Source of the DNA: Arenibacter algicola
GTDB taxonomy: Bacteria; Bacteroidota; Bacteroidia; Flavobacteriales; Flavobacteriaceae
Assembly: GCF_000733925.1 (NCBI RefSeq)
Contig: NZ_JPOO01000001.1
Span: 558,001 to 622,000, forward strand
DNA: 64,000 bases
Direction of reading: 5' to 3'
This document shows, piece by piece, positions 28,294 through 36,254 of this stretch. Under the pieces are notes generated by a model. The model saw nothing but the letters and a program-made list of their open reading frames with translations. It searched no databases and was not told where the DNA came from. The first letter of the stretch is position 1. Each line of letters opens with the position of its first letter. The position numbers were made by a program, and so were the translations under genes.

Positions 28294-29520
28294 CTACTTT
28301 GAAAAATTAATTATAGCGTCCAATGCTTCGTCCGCATTTTTATGAATAAAATTCCCTTGGTAGCCAATAGTTGTACTGAGATGGGTATGCCTGTATAATT
28401 TTTGAAGCATTTGGGGCGAGACCTTGTCGCCTGCTATGTTTCCGAAACTATGTCGAGATATGTGATTGGTAATTTTTTTATCTATTTTAGCAAGTCCGGC
28501 AATCATTTTTAAATTGGTATTATGTCTTTTTATAGAAGATTTAATTCTTGTGTAGATAGTCTTGGAGTCCTTGTTTGGTAAATTTTTTAAATCAGGAAAA
28601 ATGTAATCTGATTTAAGTCTTTTGTCAATTTTGTAGTAGTCAAGAATTTTTATCACCTGGTCAGGAAGTTTTAGTGAATCGGCTTTGTCATTTTTGCTCA
28701 TTTTGTAATATAGTCGATCTCCATTAATGTCACTCCATTCCATTCTAAGGACGTCCGATATCCTTATTCCGGCAAGATAGAAGGAAAATAAGAATATGTT
28801 TCTAGTGTGCCATGTTGGAGTTCCCTCTTCTAAATCAAGTTCCTCAATTTTCCGAATCTCGTTTTCATCTAGACCTATTTTAATGGTCTGGGGGTATTTT
28901 ATCTTTATTTTGTCTTTCCCGAAAGGGTAAAACTTTCTATCCACTATCTTTTTACTAATGGCAATGTTAAAAAGTAATCGTATCAAAACCAACACGTTCA
29001 TTGCAGATCGTTCAGATATTCCGGCATTACTACGAAGGTAAATTTTCAATTTTTTAAGTAATTGTTCATCTATTTCCTCAAATGTCAGGTTTCTGTTTTT
29101 AACGAATTCCTTTATGGTGTTAATTTTGCTTCTATCGGAAATTGCTCTATTATGCTTATTGGCATTGATCAGATCCCCAATGTGCTCGTTAGCAAGTTCA
29201 AAAAACGATAATTTTCGGGTATCCTTTCGAATAGAATCTATTACACCTTTAGCTGTATAATTTTGTTTAGAAGCTTCCAAGTCAAATATGATATCTTCAA
29301 TTTCATCGTATTTCTTTCTAATGAGCCTATTTAGCCGTTTGTACTTTGGATGTGAAGTTTTGACTTTTTCACCACTTTCATCCCAAAACTCCGGTTTTAG
29401 CTTTTGGCCTAGATGGTAATAACTGCGTTTTCGATTTACTGTAAGGCGCAGTGCTAAACGAAATTCTTTCTTTCCTTTTTTGTCGGTTTTAGTGTGTAAA
29501 ACAGTTTTTAGAGTTGCCAT
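28294..29520 (-). CDS. Tyrosine site-specific integrase of element 1
   Basis: 408 residues. An N-terminal arm-binding region (about 1-95, 'KKEFRLALRLTVNRKRSYYHLGQKLKPEFWDE') precedes a SAM-like core-binding domain (about 115-215) and a catalytic domain. The catalytic set is visible: Arg in FYLAGIRISDVLRMEW, HISRHSFGN (H-x-x-R), a second His in YRHTHLSTT and the Tyr in TTIGYQ. It lies at the right end, about 160 bp from the second attachment core and next to the arm repeat at 29555. It resembles the element 2 integrase in length and layout but the two are clearly diverged. Confidence 0.93.
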   Translation of the reverse strand: MATLKTVLHTKTDKKGKKEFRLALRLTVNRKRSYYHLGQKLKPEFWDESGEKVKTSHPKYKRLNRLIRKKYDEIEDIIFDLEASKQNYTAKGVIDSIRKDTRKLSFFELANEHIGDLINANKHNRAISDRSKINTIKEFVKNRNLTFEEIDEQLLKKLKIYLRSNAGISERSAMNVLVLIRLLFNIAISKKIVDRKFYPFGKDKIKIKYPQTIKIGLDENEIRKIEELDLEEGTPTWHTRNIFLFSFYLAGIRISDVLRMEWSDINGDRLYYKMSKNDKADSLKLPDQVIKILDYYKIDKRLKSDYIFPDLKNLPNKDSKTIYTRIKSSIKRHNTNLKMIAGLAKIDKKITNHISRHSFGNIAGDKVSPQMLQKLYRHTHLSTTIGYQGNFIHKNADEALDAIINFSK

Positions 29521-29554
29521 GTTCCAAATAGTTTTTTATAAAGATAAACAAACT

Positions 29555-29575
29555 GGGTAACACATGGGTAACACA
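29555..29575 (+). repeat. Element 1 right arm-type repeat
   Basis: Partner of the repeat at 17330-17350 in the same orientation, located between the integrase start and the attachment core. When the element circularises the two copies would flank the core, as arm sites do in attP. Confidence 0.75.
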
Positions 29576-29681
29576 TTTTGTGATATTATCTGGACACAAT
29601 TCTAGATATAAAATATTATAAGGCACTTATAAACAATTATTTATGTTGTTTTGATATCTTTTGATATACTGAAAATTTAGG

Positions 29682-29732
29682 CTTAGGATCTAGTGCCGTG
29701 AGGTGTGAGAGTTCGAGTCTCTCCGCCTGTAC
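29682..29732 (+). other. Middle attachment core (attR of element 1 / left end of element 2)
   Basis: A 51-bp copy of the tRNA-Leu 3' part starting at the anticodon-loop CTTAGGA, with GTGA in the variable-arm loop. It lacks the 5' half of the tRNA and is followed by the element-type terminator (29742). Confidence 0.9.
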
Positions 29733-29741
29733 AACAAGGGA

Positions 29742-29770
29742 AAGCCGACTTTTAGGAGTCGGCTTTTTTT
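29742..29770 (+). terminator. Element-type terminator after the middle attachment core
   Basis: Same hairpin as at 17296 (AAGCCGACT/AGTCGGCTT, then a T-run). In the integrated state it follows only a tRNA fragment; it would follow the whole tRNA if element 1 were excised. Confidence 0.85.
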
Positions 29771-29775
29771 GTTTT

Positions 29776-29798
29776 GGTAAAACAATGTTAAAACAAAT
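29776..29798 (+). repeat. Element 2 left arm-type repeat
   Basis: A 23-bp sequence (GGTAAAACAATGTTAAAACA plus AAT) identical to 59598-59620 and composed of two related half-units. It differs from the element 1 repeat, so each element has its own pair. Confidence 0.8.
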
Positions 29799-29810
29799 TG
29801 AGGTTTTGTG

Positions 29811-29963
29811 GGATCAAGAACAATTGTTGTGTTTATGCAAATATCGTAGTTAGCCTAAATAGGAAGAATTCTGTGTTTTTGACTCCTCTGAATTGCACAC
29901 CAAAAGCTTTTATGTTTGCATTGAACGATTCTGCCGATGCATTTGTGCTTCTGTTTATAAAAA
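29811..29963 (-). pseudogene. 3' scar of an ISAon1-like insertion sequence
   Basis: Read on the minus strand, this encodes a diverged version of the last 45 or so residues of the neighbouring transposase ('FINRSTNASAESFNA.IKAF..QFRGVKNTEFFLFRLT.IFA') and ends in the terminal repeat GTTCTTGATCC. The remainder of that insertion sequence is missing. Confidence 0.85.
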
Positions 29964-30008
29964 CTTAGGATATATCTATAGTTGAGCGATATTGTGTTTA
30001 CGATGGTG

Positions 30009-30016
30009 TTGAAAAT
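30009..30016 (+). repeat. Target-site duplication TTGAAAAT (left)
   Basis: The same 8 bp stand at 31476-31483, immediately outside both terminal inverted repeats of the intact insertion sequence. Confidence 0.9.
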
Positions 30017-30080
30017 GGATCAAGTACAAAACTTGGGTCTGAAGTGAATAATTTATTTCTTTGCACTTTAAATTTAATGG

Positions 30081-30467
30081 ATGGACAAAGGAACCGATTT
30101 ATCGTTATTGAGCTTATTTTTACCAGAGGGATTACTCGACTTTTTTGATATCGTCGGCTTTGAACAAAAACCTATAAAGAATCCCTTATACGACAATCGG
30201 CTGACTGTATTTCTAGAGGAGAAAAAGCAGATACCGGAGCGTTACAAAGAGCACACCTTTAAGGCCAGTGGCTTTATGGAGCCCAGGGTCATCGATGATT
30301 ATCCGATCCGCAGCAATCTGGTCAGTTTGAGTCTCAAGCGCAGGCGCTGGGATGTCCTGGAGGATGAAAAATGGACCAAGACCAGCCGTGATTGGGACGA
30401 ATTTATTGCACAGGGGACCCGCATGTCAAAGGAGTTCGCTGCTTTTTTAAAAGAGATCAACGGATAA
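30081..30467 (+). CDS. ISAon1-family transposase, N-terminal region protein
   Basis: 128 residues: 'SLLSLFLPEGLLDFFDIVGFEQKP' then a Lys/Arg-rich part ('GFMEPRVIDDYPIRSNLVSLSLKRRRWDVLED'), probably the DNA-binding module that contacts the terminal repeats. It stops at 30465. The catalytic part continues in the +1 frame, open from 30451, so the frames overlap by 17 bases. Confidence 0.85.
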   Translation: MDKGTDLSLLSLFLPEGLLDFFDIVGFEQKPIKNPLYDNRLTVFLEEKKQIPERYKEHTFKASGFMEPRVIDDYPIRSNLVSLSLKRRRWDVLEDEKWTKTSRDWDEFIAQGTRMSKEFAAFLKEING

Positions 30468-31443
30468 TACGGCCCTGAGCGGCCAACAACTTGGGTCTCT
30501 CTTCGGGGTAAATGGCAAGAAACTCCAGCGGCAGTACAGGAATTATCTGAGCGAGTTCAAGCATTGGGAGCAAAAGGGACATGCCAAACAATGGCTCGTC
30601 TTTCCCGAAAATATGGGACCTTACCTCTCCATTGACGAAACGGCACTCTCCAAGGGGGAGCTCTACACCATAATCACCAACAAAAAAGCCAAGGGTAAAA
30701 AAGGGTCTATAGTGGCCATATTCTCCGGCACCAAGGTGGGGCCCATCATGGAACAACTGATGAAAATACCCGCCAAGAAAAGGGCAACGGTCAAGGAAAT
30801 CACCCTGGATATGGCGAACTCGATGAAGACCATCGCCAAAAAATGCTTCCCAAAAGCGGTACAGGTGACGGATAGGTTCCACGTACAGAAGCTGGCGCTG
30901 GAGGCCCTTCAGGATATCCGGATCAAACATAGGTGGGACGCCATAGACCGGGAGAACCAACAGATAAAGCAGGCAAAAGAAAAGAACAGGGCCTTCGTCC
31001 CAAAAGAATTCAATAACGGGGACACCAGAAAACAACTCTTGGCCAGAAGTAGGTACCTGCTTTATAAATCGCCCAACAATTGGACCCGGAACCAATCCGA
31101 AAGAAGCAGGATATTGTTCGATCAATACCCTGATATAAAGACTGCCTTTGACCTGGTCCAAGGACTCAGGAACATATTCAATACGGCAACTTCCATTCAA
31201 ACGGCATATACCAAGTTGGCACATTGGTACAAAGACGTAGAGAACACGGGCTTTAGAGCCTTCAACACTATTGCAAACACGATATCGCTCAACTATAGAT
31301 CGATCCTGAACTATTTTATAAATAGAAGTACAAATGCATCCGCTGAATCCTTCAACGCTAAAATAAAGGCATTCAGGGCACAGTTCAGAGGGGTTAGAAA
31401 CACAGAATTCTTTCTGTTTAGATTAACTCAGTTATTTGCATAA
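30451..31443 (+). CDS. ISAon1/ISL3-like DDE transposase, catalytic part
   Basis: The frame is open from 30451 and the protein sequence is homologous-looking before the first ATG at 30613 ('SLFGVNGKKLQRQYRNYLSEFKHWEQKGHAKQWLVFPENMGPYLSIDETALSKGE'). Real translation therefore either enters by frameshift from the upstream frame or starts at a non-ATG codon. DDE-type residues: Asp in SIDETAL, Asp in VTDRFHVQKLA and Glu in NASAESFNAKIKAFR near the end. It is intact, so the element may be active. Confidence 0.88.
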   Translation, partial: KRSTDNTALSGQQLGSLFGVNGKKLQRQYRNYLSEFKHWEQKGHAKQWLVFPENMGPYLSIDETALSKGELYTIITNKKAKGKKGSIVAIFSGTKVGPIMEQLMKIPAKKRATVKEITLDMANSMKTIAKKCFPKAVQVTDRFHVQKLALEALQDIRIKHRWDAIDRENQQIKQAKEKNRAFVPKEFNNGDTRKQLLARSRYLLYKSPNNWTRNQSERSRILFDQYPDIKTAFDLVQGLRNIFNTATSIQTAYTKLAHWYKDVENTGFRAFNTIANTISLNYRSILNYFINRSTNASAESFNAKIKAFRAQFRGVRNTEFFLFRLTQLFA

Positions 31444-31475
31444 ATATCCAAATACCCAGAAATCGTACTTGATCC

Positions 31476-31483
31476 TTGAAAAT
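31476..31483 (+). repeat. Target-site duplication TTGAAAAT (right)
   Basis: Right copy of the 8-bp duplication next to the inverted repeat end. Confidence 0.9.
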
Positions 31484-31670
31484 GGATTAATGCTATGTTA
31501 ATAGTATTTACATTTCCAATGTGAAACTCTGGTGTGTGATGAAGAAATTGATAATATTATAAGTTATTCAGTGTCAATTTAGGAGTTAGGAGCGTAAAAA
31601 TTGTTGATATCACAAAATAAATCCCATAAAAATTTTATTTTGTAAAAATAAATATGTAATATTGAAATTC

Positions 31671-31684
31671 CTAAACCGCTTTAG
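31671..31684 (+). promoter_or_regulatory. LacI-type operator O1 (CTAAACCGCTTTAG)
   Basis: A 14-bp near-palindrome with central CG, the pattern expected for LacI/PurR family repressors, about 140 bp upstream of the LacI gene. Three further copies are at 31795, 32882 and 47635. Confidence 0.75.
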
Positions 31685-31794
31685 TTAATTAGTATCGATT
31701 AGGATTTAGTTGTTGGGATTAATTAAAAGCGTAGCAAGAGTGGCTTGTAACGGTTAAATAGAGTTGGTTAAAATATATGGTTTAGCGGTAATAA

Positions 31795-31808
31795 CTAAAC
31801 CGCTTTAG
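31795..31808 (+). promoter_or_regulatory. LacI-type operator O2 (CTAAACCGCTTTAG)
   Basis: Identical to O1 and ends 12 bp before the LacI start codon, so bound repressor would block its own expression. An inverted partial copy (GGTTTAGCGG) lies just upstream at about 31779-31788. Confidence 0.8.
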
Positions 31809-31820
31809 GTATTGTTCGAT

Positions 31821-32843
31821 ATGAAGAAGGTTTTCTTAAAGGATATTGCAAAAAAACTGAACGTTTCCAAAACGGCAGTATCATTGGTATTGAATAACAA
31901 AGGGGATGAAAACAAAATCAGTCAGGAAACTCAGAAAAAAATTATCGATTATGCCAAGAAGCACAATTATGTGCCAAACCAACTCGCACGTGGTTTAAGT
32001 AGAGGGAAAAGTGAAACTATCGGGTTGATTATTCCTAATATTTCGGATTCCTTTTATTCTAAAATAGCCGGTTATGTGGAGTTAAAGGCGAAGAGTCTTG
32101 GGTATACCGTTCTTTTTAGTAGCTCAAGTGAGGATCCAAAGAAAGAGTCAGAATTGATTCGGTCAATGCTCAACCGACAGGTTGAAGGATTAATTATAGC
32201 CTCAACGCAGCAGAATCTAAAAGAAATTGAGTCATTGAAGGAAGATAAATTTCCTTTCGTATTGATTGATAGGCATTATCCTGAAAGTGAGACTAATTAT
32301 GTAATTGTAGACAATTATAATGGATCAAAAACTGTCACAGAACATTTATTGAAATTGGGGAGGCGAAAAATTGGGTTTATTACCCTAAAGCCAGGTTTGG
32401 AGGCAATAAGGCAAAGGATGTTGGGGTATGAAAATGCGTTGAAAGACTTTGATATAGAATTTAAAAAGGAACTTATAAAGGAGTTAAGTCCTGAAAATTA
32501 TGAGGATGAAATAAAATTGGCAGTAAGTGAGCTAATAAAGTTTCCCAATTCAGTAGATTCAATTGTGTTTTCAACACACTACCTAACATCTGTTGGTTTA
32601 CGAGAGCTTAAAAGGTTCAATGTAAAAGTACCTCAGGAAGTAGCCATTGTTAGTTTTGATGAATTAAGCGCCTTTGATTTAGTCGATCCACCTATTACTT
32701 CGGTTATTCAACCAGTAAAGGATATTAGTAACATTGCAGTGGAGATATTAATAAATGAAATTGAGGGAATGAAAGAGAATATAGACAATACTAGAATACT
32801 AGATTCCAAATTGGAAATAAGAAAATCATGTGGGACGTTTTAA
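31821..32843 (+). CDS. LacI family transcriptional regulator of the locus
   Basis: About 340 residues from the ATG at 31821; an in-frame TTG three codons earlier is less likely. The N-terminal helix-turn-helix and hinge are 'VFLKDIAKKLNVSKTAVSLVLNNKGDENKISQETQKKIIDYAKKHNYVPNQLARGLSRGKSETIGLIIPN', followed by a periplasmic-binding-protein-like sensor domain ('SFDELSAFDLVDPPITSVIQP'). It most probably binds the CTAAACCG(A/C)TTTAG sites at its own promoter, before susC and before the CoA-transferase gene. The effector is unknown; a mannose-derived sugar or acid would fit. Confidence 0.93.
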   Translation: MKKVFLKDIAKKLNVSKTAVSLVLNNKGDENKISQETQKKIIDYAKKHNYVPNQLARGLSRGKSETIGLIIPNISDSFYSKIAGYVELKAKSLGYTVLFSSSSEDPKKESELIRSMLNRQVEGLIIASTQQNLKEIESLKEDKFPFVLIDRHYPESETNYVIVDNYNGSKTVTEHLLKLGRRKIGFITLKPGLEAIRQRMLGYENALKDFDIEFKKELIKELSPENYEDEIKLAVSELIKFPNSVDSIVFSTHYLTSVGLRELKRFNVKVPQEVAIVSFDELSAFDLVDPPITSVIQPVKDISNIAVEILINEIEGMKENIDNTRILDSKLEIRKSCGTF

Positions 32844-32881
32844 TACTAGAAATTAACTAATCATTTTTTGAACCCACATAA

Positions 32882-32895
32882 CTAAACCGATTTAG
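32882..32895 (+). promoter_or_regulatory. LacI-type operator O3 (CTAAACCGATTTAG)
   Basis: Stands in the 192-bp gap between the LacI gene and susC, so it likely controls the main transport/catabolic operon. It differs from O1/O2 by one central base. Confidence 0.8.
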
Positions 32896-33035
32896 TTTAA
32901 CTTCAATCTAATTTATATGAAATAAAAAAATCAAGAATCGTGCACACTTCCGGAAATTGAAAACAGTATAATAGGGCCTGAAACCGGTCGGGTAAAAATG
33001 GAGTTTAATCAATAATCAAAACCAAAATGTGAATT

Positions 33036-36000
33036 ATGAGAAAAATGTTTCAAACCCTTTCGAAGGGAACTTGTATGCTCTTTGCCTTGGCATTTATATG
33101 TGCTATCCAAAATGCAAAAGCTGAAAAATTGACCGCTACGCCACCTGAAGCGTTTGTTGATTTGGATTTAAAAGGCAAATCGATTGACACGGATAATTAC
33201 CAAGAAATTAAATTAACAGGTACAATAAAAGATAATAATGGGATAGCCTTACCAGGCGCTAGTATTGTTGAAAAAGGTACAGTAAACGGGACACAGGCCG
33301 ATTTTGATGGAAATTTTAGCTTGTCTGTGGCCAATGACAATGCCATTTTAATTGTTTCCTACTTGGGATATGCCAATCAAGAAATGATGGTTAATGGTAA
33401 AAGGAATTTTGATATAGTTCTAGTAGAAAGTGCCGATAGCTTAGATGAAGTAGTAGTAGTAGGTTATGGAAGTGTAAAGCGATCGGATCTTACTAGTGCC
33501 ATAGCAACTGTTTCGACAAAAGAACTGGAGTCGCGAGTTGTTGCCAATCCACTACAGGCTCTGCAAGCCAAGGTTCCTGGTCTAAACATATATAATAATA
33601 ACGGTTCGCCTGGGGGAGATCTTAGTTTTAACATTAGAGGTTTCTCCTCAATTAATGGTTCAAATACACCACTAATTCTAGTTGATGGCGTTATAACCTC
33701 GAATATTTCTGGTTATCATCCTTCAGATTTCGAATCTGTTTCAGTTCTTAAAGATGCTTCAGCTACAGCTATATATGGTGCTAGAGGAAGTAATGGTGTA
33801 ATATTATTCACTACCAAAAAAGCGAAGAGAGGTGGATTGAATGTAACTTATGATGGAAATATAAGTGTTGGTGTACAAGCTCGAAGAATTGAAATGCTTG
33901 ATGCCGAAGGATATATGGAATTATTTAAAAGAATGTGGGAATATGATCCAGCTAGGGGGCCATATGAAACAACTATCAAACCAAGGTTACATTCTGATTA
34001 TCCATTGTTGTTCGATGCTAACAATAATCCGATCTACGATACAGATTGGCAAGATGAAGCTGTAGGAACAGCATACTCTACTCATCATCACCTATCAATT
34101 ACTCATGGCACTGATAAATCACAAACCGGAATATTTCTGGGATTGAATGATGAAAGAGGTCTTTTTCAAATGGATTTTCAAAAAAAGGCAACCTATCGAA
34201 TTAACACCGAATATAAACTAAGCGACTGGCTGACTGTTGGGGGTGAACTTAATGGATGGTCTATAAACCAACAAATTCGCAGTAATTCTGGCACCGGTGG
34301 TTTGAACTTAGCGAGGACTTTGATAGAAACTCCCCCTATATTACCAGTACAATTTCCAGATGGAAGGTTTGCTACTTTTAGAGATTGGGGCTATAGCACC
34401 ACTGGAGTTCCACAACAATATTATTCTCAAGGAAATAACCCAGTGGCACAGTCCAATAATTCATTAGGTAGCTCGCCTGTAAAATCTTCCAATTTGCGTT
34501 TTACAGGATTCGCAAATCTCAATCTTTTTGAGGGATTGGAATTTAAATCAATTTATACCAATGAGGCAATTTACAACTTAGGTTACAATTGGAATACTTT
34601 TACCAATATCGATGGAAACGGTTTAGGTAGTGCTAGTGGTAATGCAGGACGTACTTCAATATGGACCTCCGACAATTTCTTTGCGTATAACACTATTATT
34701 AATGACAAACACAGTATTAATGGAATGATCGGAGCACAATGGTCATCAACCTATAGTAATTCGTTGGGAGCATCAACATCAGGATACACAACAGATTTTT
34801 ATAAATACAATAACCTCGGAGTTGGTTCGCAACCATCCAGTGCAAGTTCAGGATTTAACGCAACCTCTACAAATTCTTATTTTGGACGGTTAAATTATGT
34901 ATTCGATGATAAATATCTAATTACTGCCAGTTCACGTTATGATGGATCATCCGTATTTGGTGCTGATAATAAATATGCCTTATTCCCATCAGGGGCCGTA
35001 GGTTGGATACTTTCTAACGAAAATGCCTTTGTTAATAGCAATACTTTATCCAAGGTATTCTCATTTTTTAAGCTAAGAGGTAGTTATGGTTTGACCGGTA
35101 ACTCCCCAAGTCCATATTCTTCTTTGGGAACAGTCGGAAATTATACAATAAATCTTAATAATCAAGTAATAAAAGGTTCAGGTATTGGTGGCCCCCCAAA
35201 TGAAGATTTAAGATGGGAGAAAACAGCGCAACTAAATATTGGAGCCGATATAAGACTGTACAACGATCGTATATCGTTGACTGCTGATTGGTATAATAAG
35301 AAAACGACGGATCTCTTGTTCAATGTACCTGTATCACTTGTATCTGGGTTTTCTTCCGTAACAACAAATATAGGCAGTGTTGAAAATAAAGGGATTGAAT
35401 TGGCACTTTCGGGTGATATTATAAGAAAAAATGATATTAATTGGAACATGAGTGCTGTGTTTTCAAAAAACGAAAATAAAGTCCTTGCCTTGGGAGATAC
35501 AGATGCAGATGTGATTTCTTCAGGGTTTTTAGGTGCAGCAACAATACTAAGAGTAGGAAAACCAATGGGTTCCTTTATTGGTGTTGAAAGATTGGGTACT
35601 TGGGGAACTGATGAAGCATCAGAAGCTGCCAGATATGGTAAGAAACCAGGGGATATTAAGCGACATGATGTAAACAATGATGGTCAATTCGACGATGCCG
35701 ATATGAAATTTCTAGGAAGTCCCTTCGGTGATTATGATATGACACTTTCGACCTCTGTTAGATATAAAAATTGGGACATGAGTGTTGATATCCAGATTAG
35801 GCAAGGGAATAAAATAGAAAATGTTGCCGCGCTTACGGTAGAAGATAGAACCTGGTATGCTAGTGGATATGCCACTGTATTAAAAGATGCCTGGACACCG
35901 GATAATCAAAATACTATGGTGCCAGCATTGCGGATGGGATCAGATCCTTGGAATACAGATTTTGGTAGTTTTGCAGACAGCCATTGGATGGAAGATGGTT

Positions 36001-36242
36001 CTTTTGTTAGGGGTAGAAGCCTAAACTTAAGTTATAGTCTACCTTCAGATGTTTCAGATAAATTGGGATTAAGGACCGCGAAACTTTATTTCAATCTAGA
36101 TAACTTTTTCTTGATTGCACATAATCGTGATTTTGATCCTGAAGCTTCATCTTTTGGTGGAGGGTATGCGCAACAAGGGCAAACTTTTTATGGTACCCCA
36201 AGACCTCGCACCTACACATTTGGTATTAACCTTAACTTTTAA
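33036..36242 (+). CDS. SusC/RagA-type TonB-linked outer-membrane transporter
   Basis: 1,068 residues. The signal peptide ends near residue 29. After a linker of about 35 residues comes a carboxypeptidase-regulatory-like domain ('GTIKDNNGIALPGASIVEKGTVNGTQADFDGNFSLSV...YLGY'), then the SusC TonB box/plug region ('LDEVVVVGYGSVKRSDLTSAI...VLKDASATAIYGARGSNGVI') and the beta-barrel ending in 'YTFGINLNF'. With SusD it imports oligosaccharides across the outer membrane. It is the first gene of the operon behind operator O3. Confidence 0.95.
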   Translation: MRKMFQTLSKGTCMLFALAFICAIQNAKAEKLTATPPEAFVDLDLKGKSIDTDNYQEIKLTGTIKDNNGIALPGASIVEKGTVNGTQADFDGNFSLSVANDNAILIVSYLGYANQEMMVNGKRNFDIVLVESADSLDEVVVVGYGSVKRSDLTSAIATVSTKELESRVVANPLQALQAKVPGLNIYNNNGSPGGDLSFNIRGFSSINGSNTPLILVDGVITSNISGYHPSDFESVSVLKDASATAIYGARGSNGVILFTTKKAKRGGLNVTYDGNISVGVQARRIEMLDAEGYMELFKRMWEYDPARGPYETTIKPRLHSDYPLLFDANNNPIYDTDWQDEAVGTAYSTHHHLSITHGTDKSQTGIFLGLNDERGLFQMDFQKKATYRINTEYKLSDWLTVGGELNGWSINQQIRSNSGTGGLNLARTLIETPPILPVQFPDGRFATFRDWGYSTTGVPQQYYSQGNNPVAQSNNSLGSSPVKSSNLRFTGFANLNLFEGLEFKSIYTNEAIYNLGYNWNTFTNIDGNGLGSASGNAGRTSIWTSDNFFAYNTIINDKHSINGMIGAQWSSTYSNSLGASTSGYTTDFYKYNNLGVGSQPSSASSGFNATSTNSYFGRLNYVFDDKYLITASSRYDGSSVFGADNKYALFPSGAVGWILSNENAFVNSNTLSKVFSFFKLRGSYGLTGNSPSPYSSLGTVGNYTINLNNQVIKGSGIGGPPNEDLRWEKTAQLNIGADIRLYNDRISLTADWYNKKTTDLLFNVPVSLVSGFSSVTTNIGSVENKGIELALSGDIIRKNDINWNMSAVFSKNENKVLALGDTDADVISSGFLGAATILRVGKPMGSFIGVERLGTWGTDEASEAARYGKKPGDIKRHDVNNDGQFDDADMKFLGSPFGDYDMTLSTSVRYKNWDMSVDIQIRQGNKIENVAALTVEDRTWYASGYATVLKDAWTPDNQNTMVPALRMGSDPWNTDFGSFADSHWMEDGSFVRGRSLNLSYSLPSDVSDKLGLRTAKLYFNLDNFFLIAHNRDFDPEASSFGGGYAQQGQTFYGTPRPRTYTFGINLNF

Positions 36243-36254
36243 ATACAAATTGAA

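Larger units (their letters stand above)
17236..29732. mobile_element. Integrative element 1 (about 12.4 kb), tRNA-Leu-targeted
   Basis: Bounded by the 51-bp attachment cores at 17236 and 29682. It carries a tyrosine integrase at the right end, a PorP/SprF gene, a giant BspA-like surface protein, an AraC regulator and about 1.9 kb of apparently non-coding DNA with iteron-like repeats and hairpins. A 21-bp near-identical repeat (20 of 21) stands near each end (17330 and 29555). No conjugation or relaxase gene is seen, so it would be a mobilisable island or need help in trans. Confidence 0.85.
30017..31475 (+). mobile_element. Intact ISAon1/ISL3-like insertion sequence (1,459 bp)
   Basis: The ends are GGATCAAGTAC at 30017 and its exact complement GTACTTGATCC at 31465-31475, with further partial symmetry inward (CTTGGGT / ACCCAG). 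It is flanked by the 8-bp duplication TTGAAAAT, the length typical of ISL3-type elements. It carries two consecutive frames for the transposase. The inserted position is between the element 2 left end and the LacI gene. Confidence 0.9.

Noticed and set aside
29960..29971. A fourth partial attachment core (AAAACTTAGGAT) just left of the insertion sequence
   Set aside because: Only 12 bases match and the tRNA part does not continue; it may be chance in AT-rich DNA.
30457..31224. A 255-codon minus-strand frame opposite the transposase
   Set aside because: It is the antisense of a conserved transposase reading frame and has no domain of its own.
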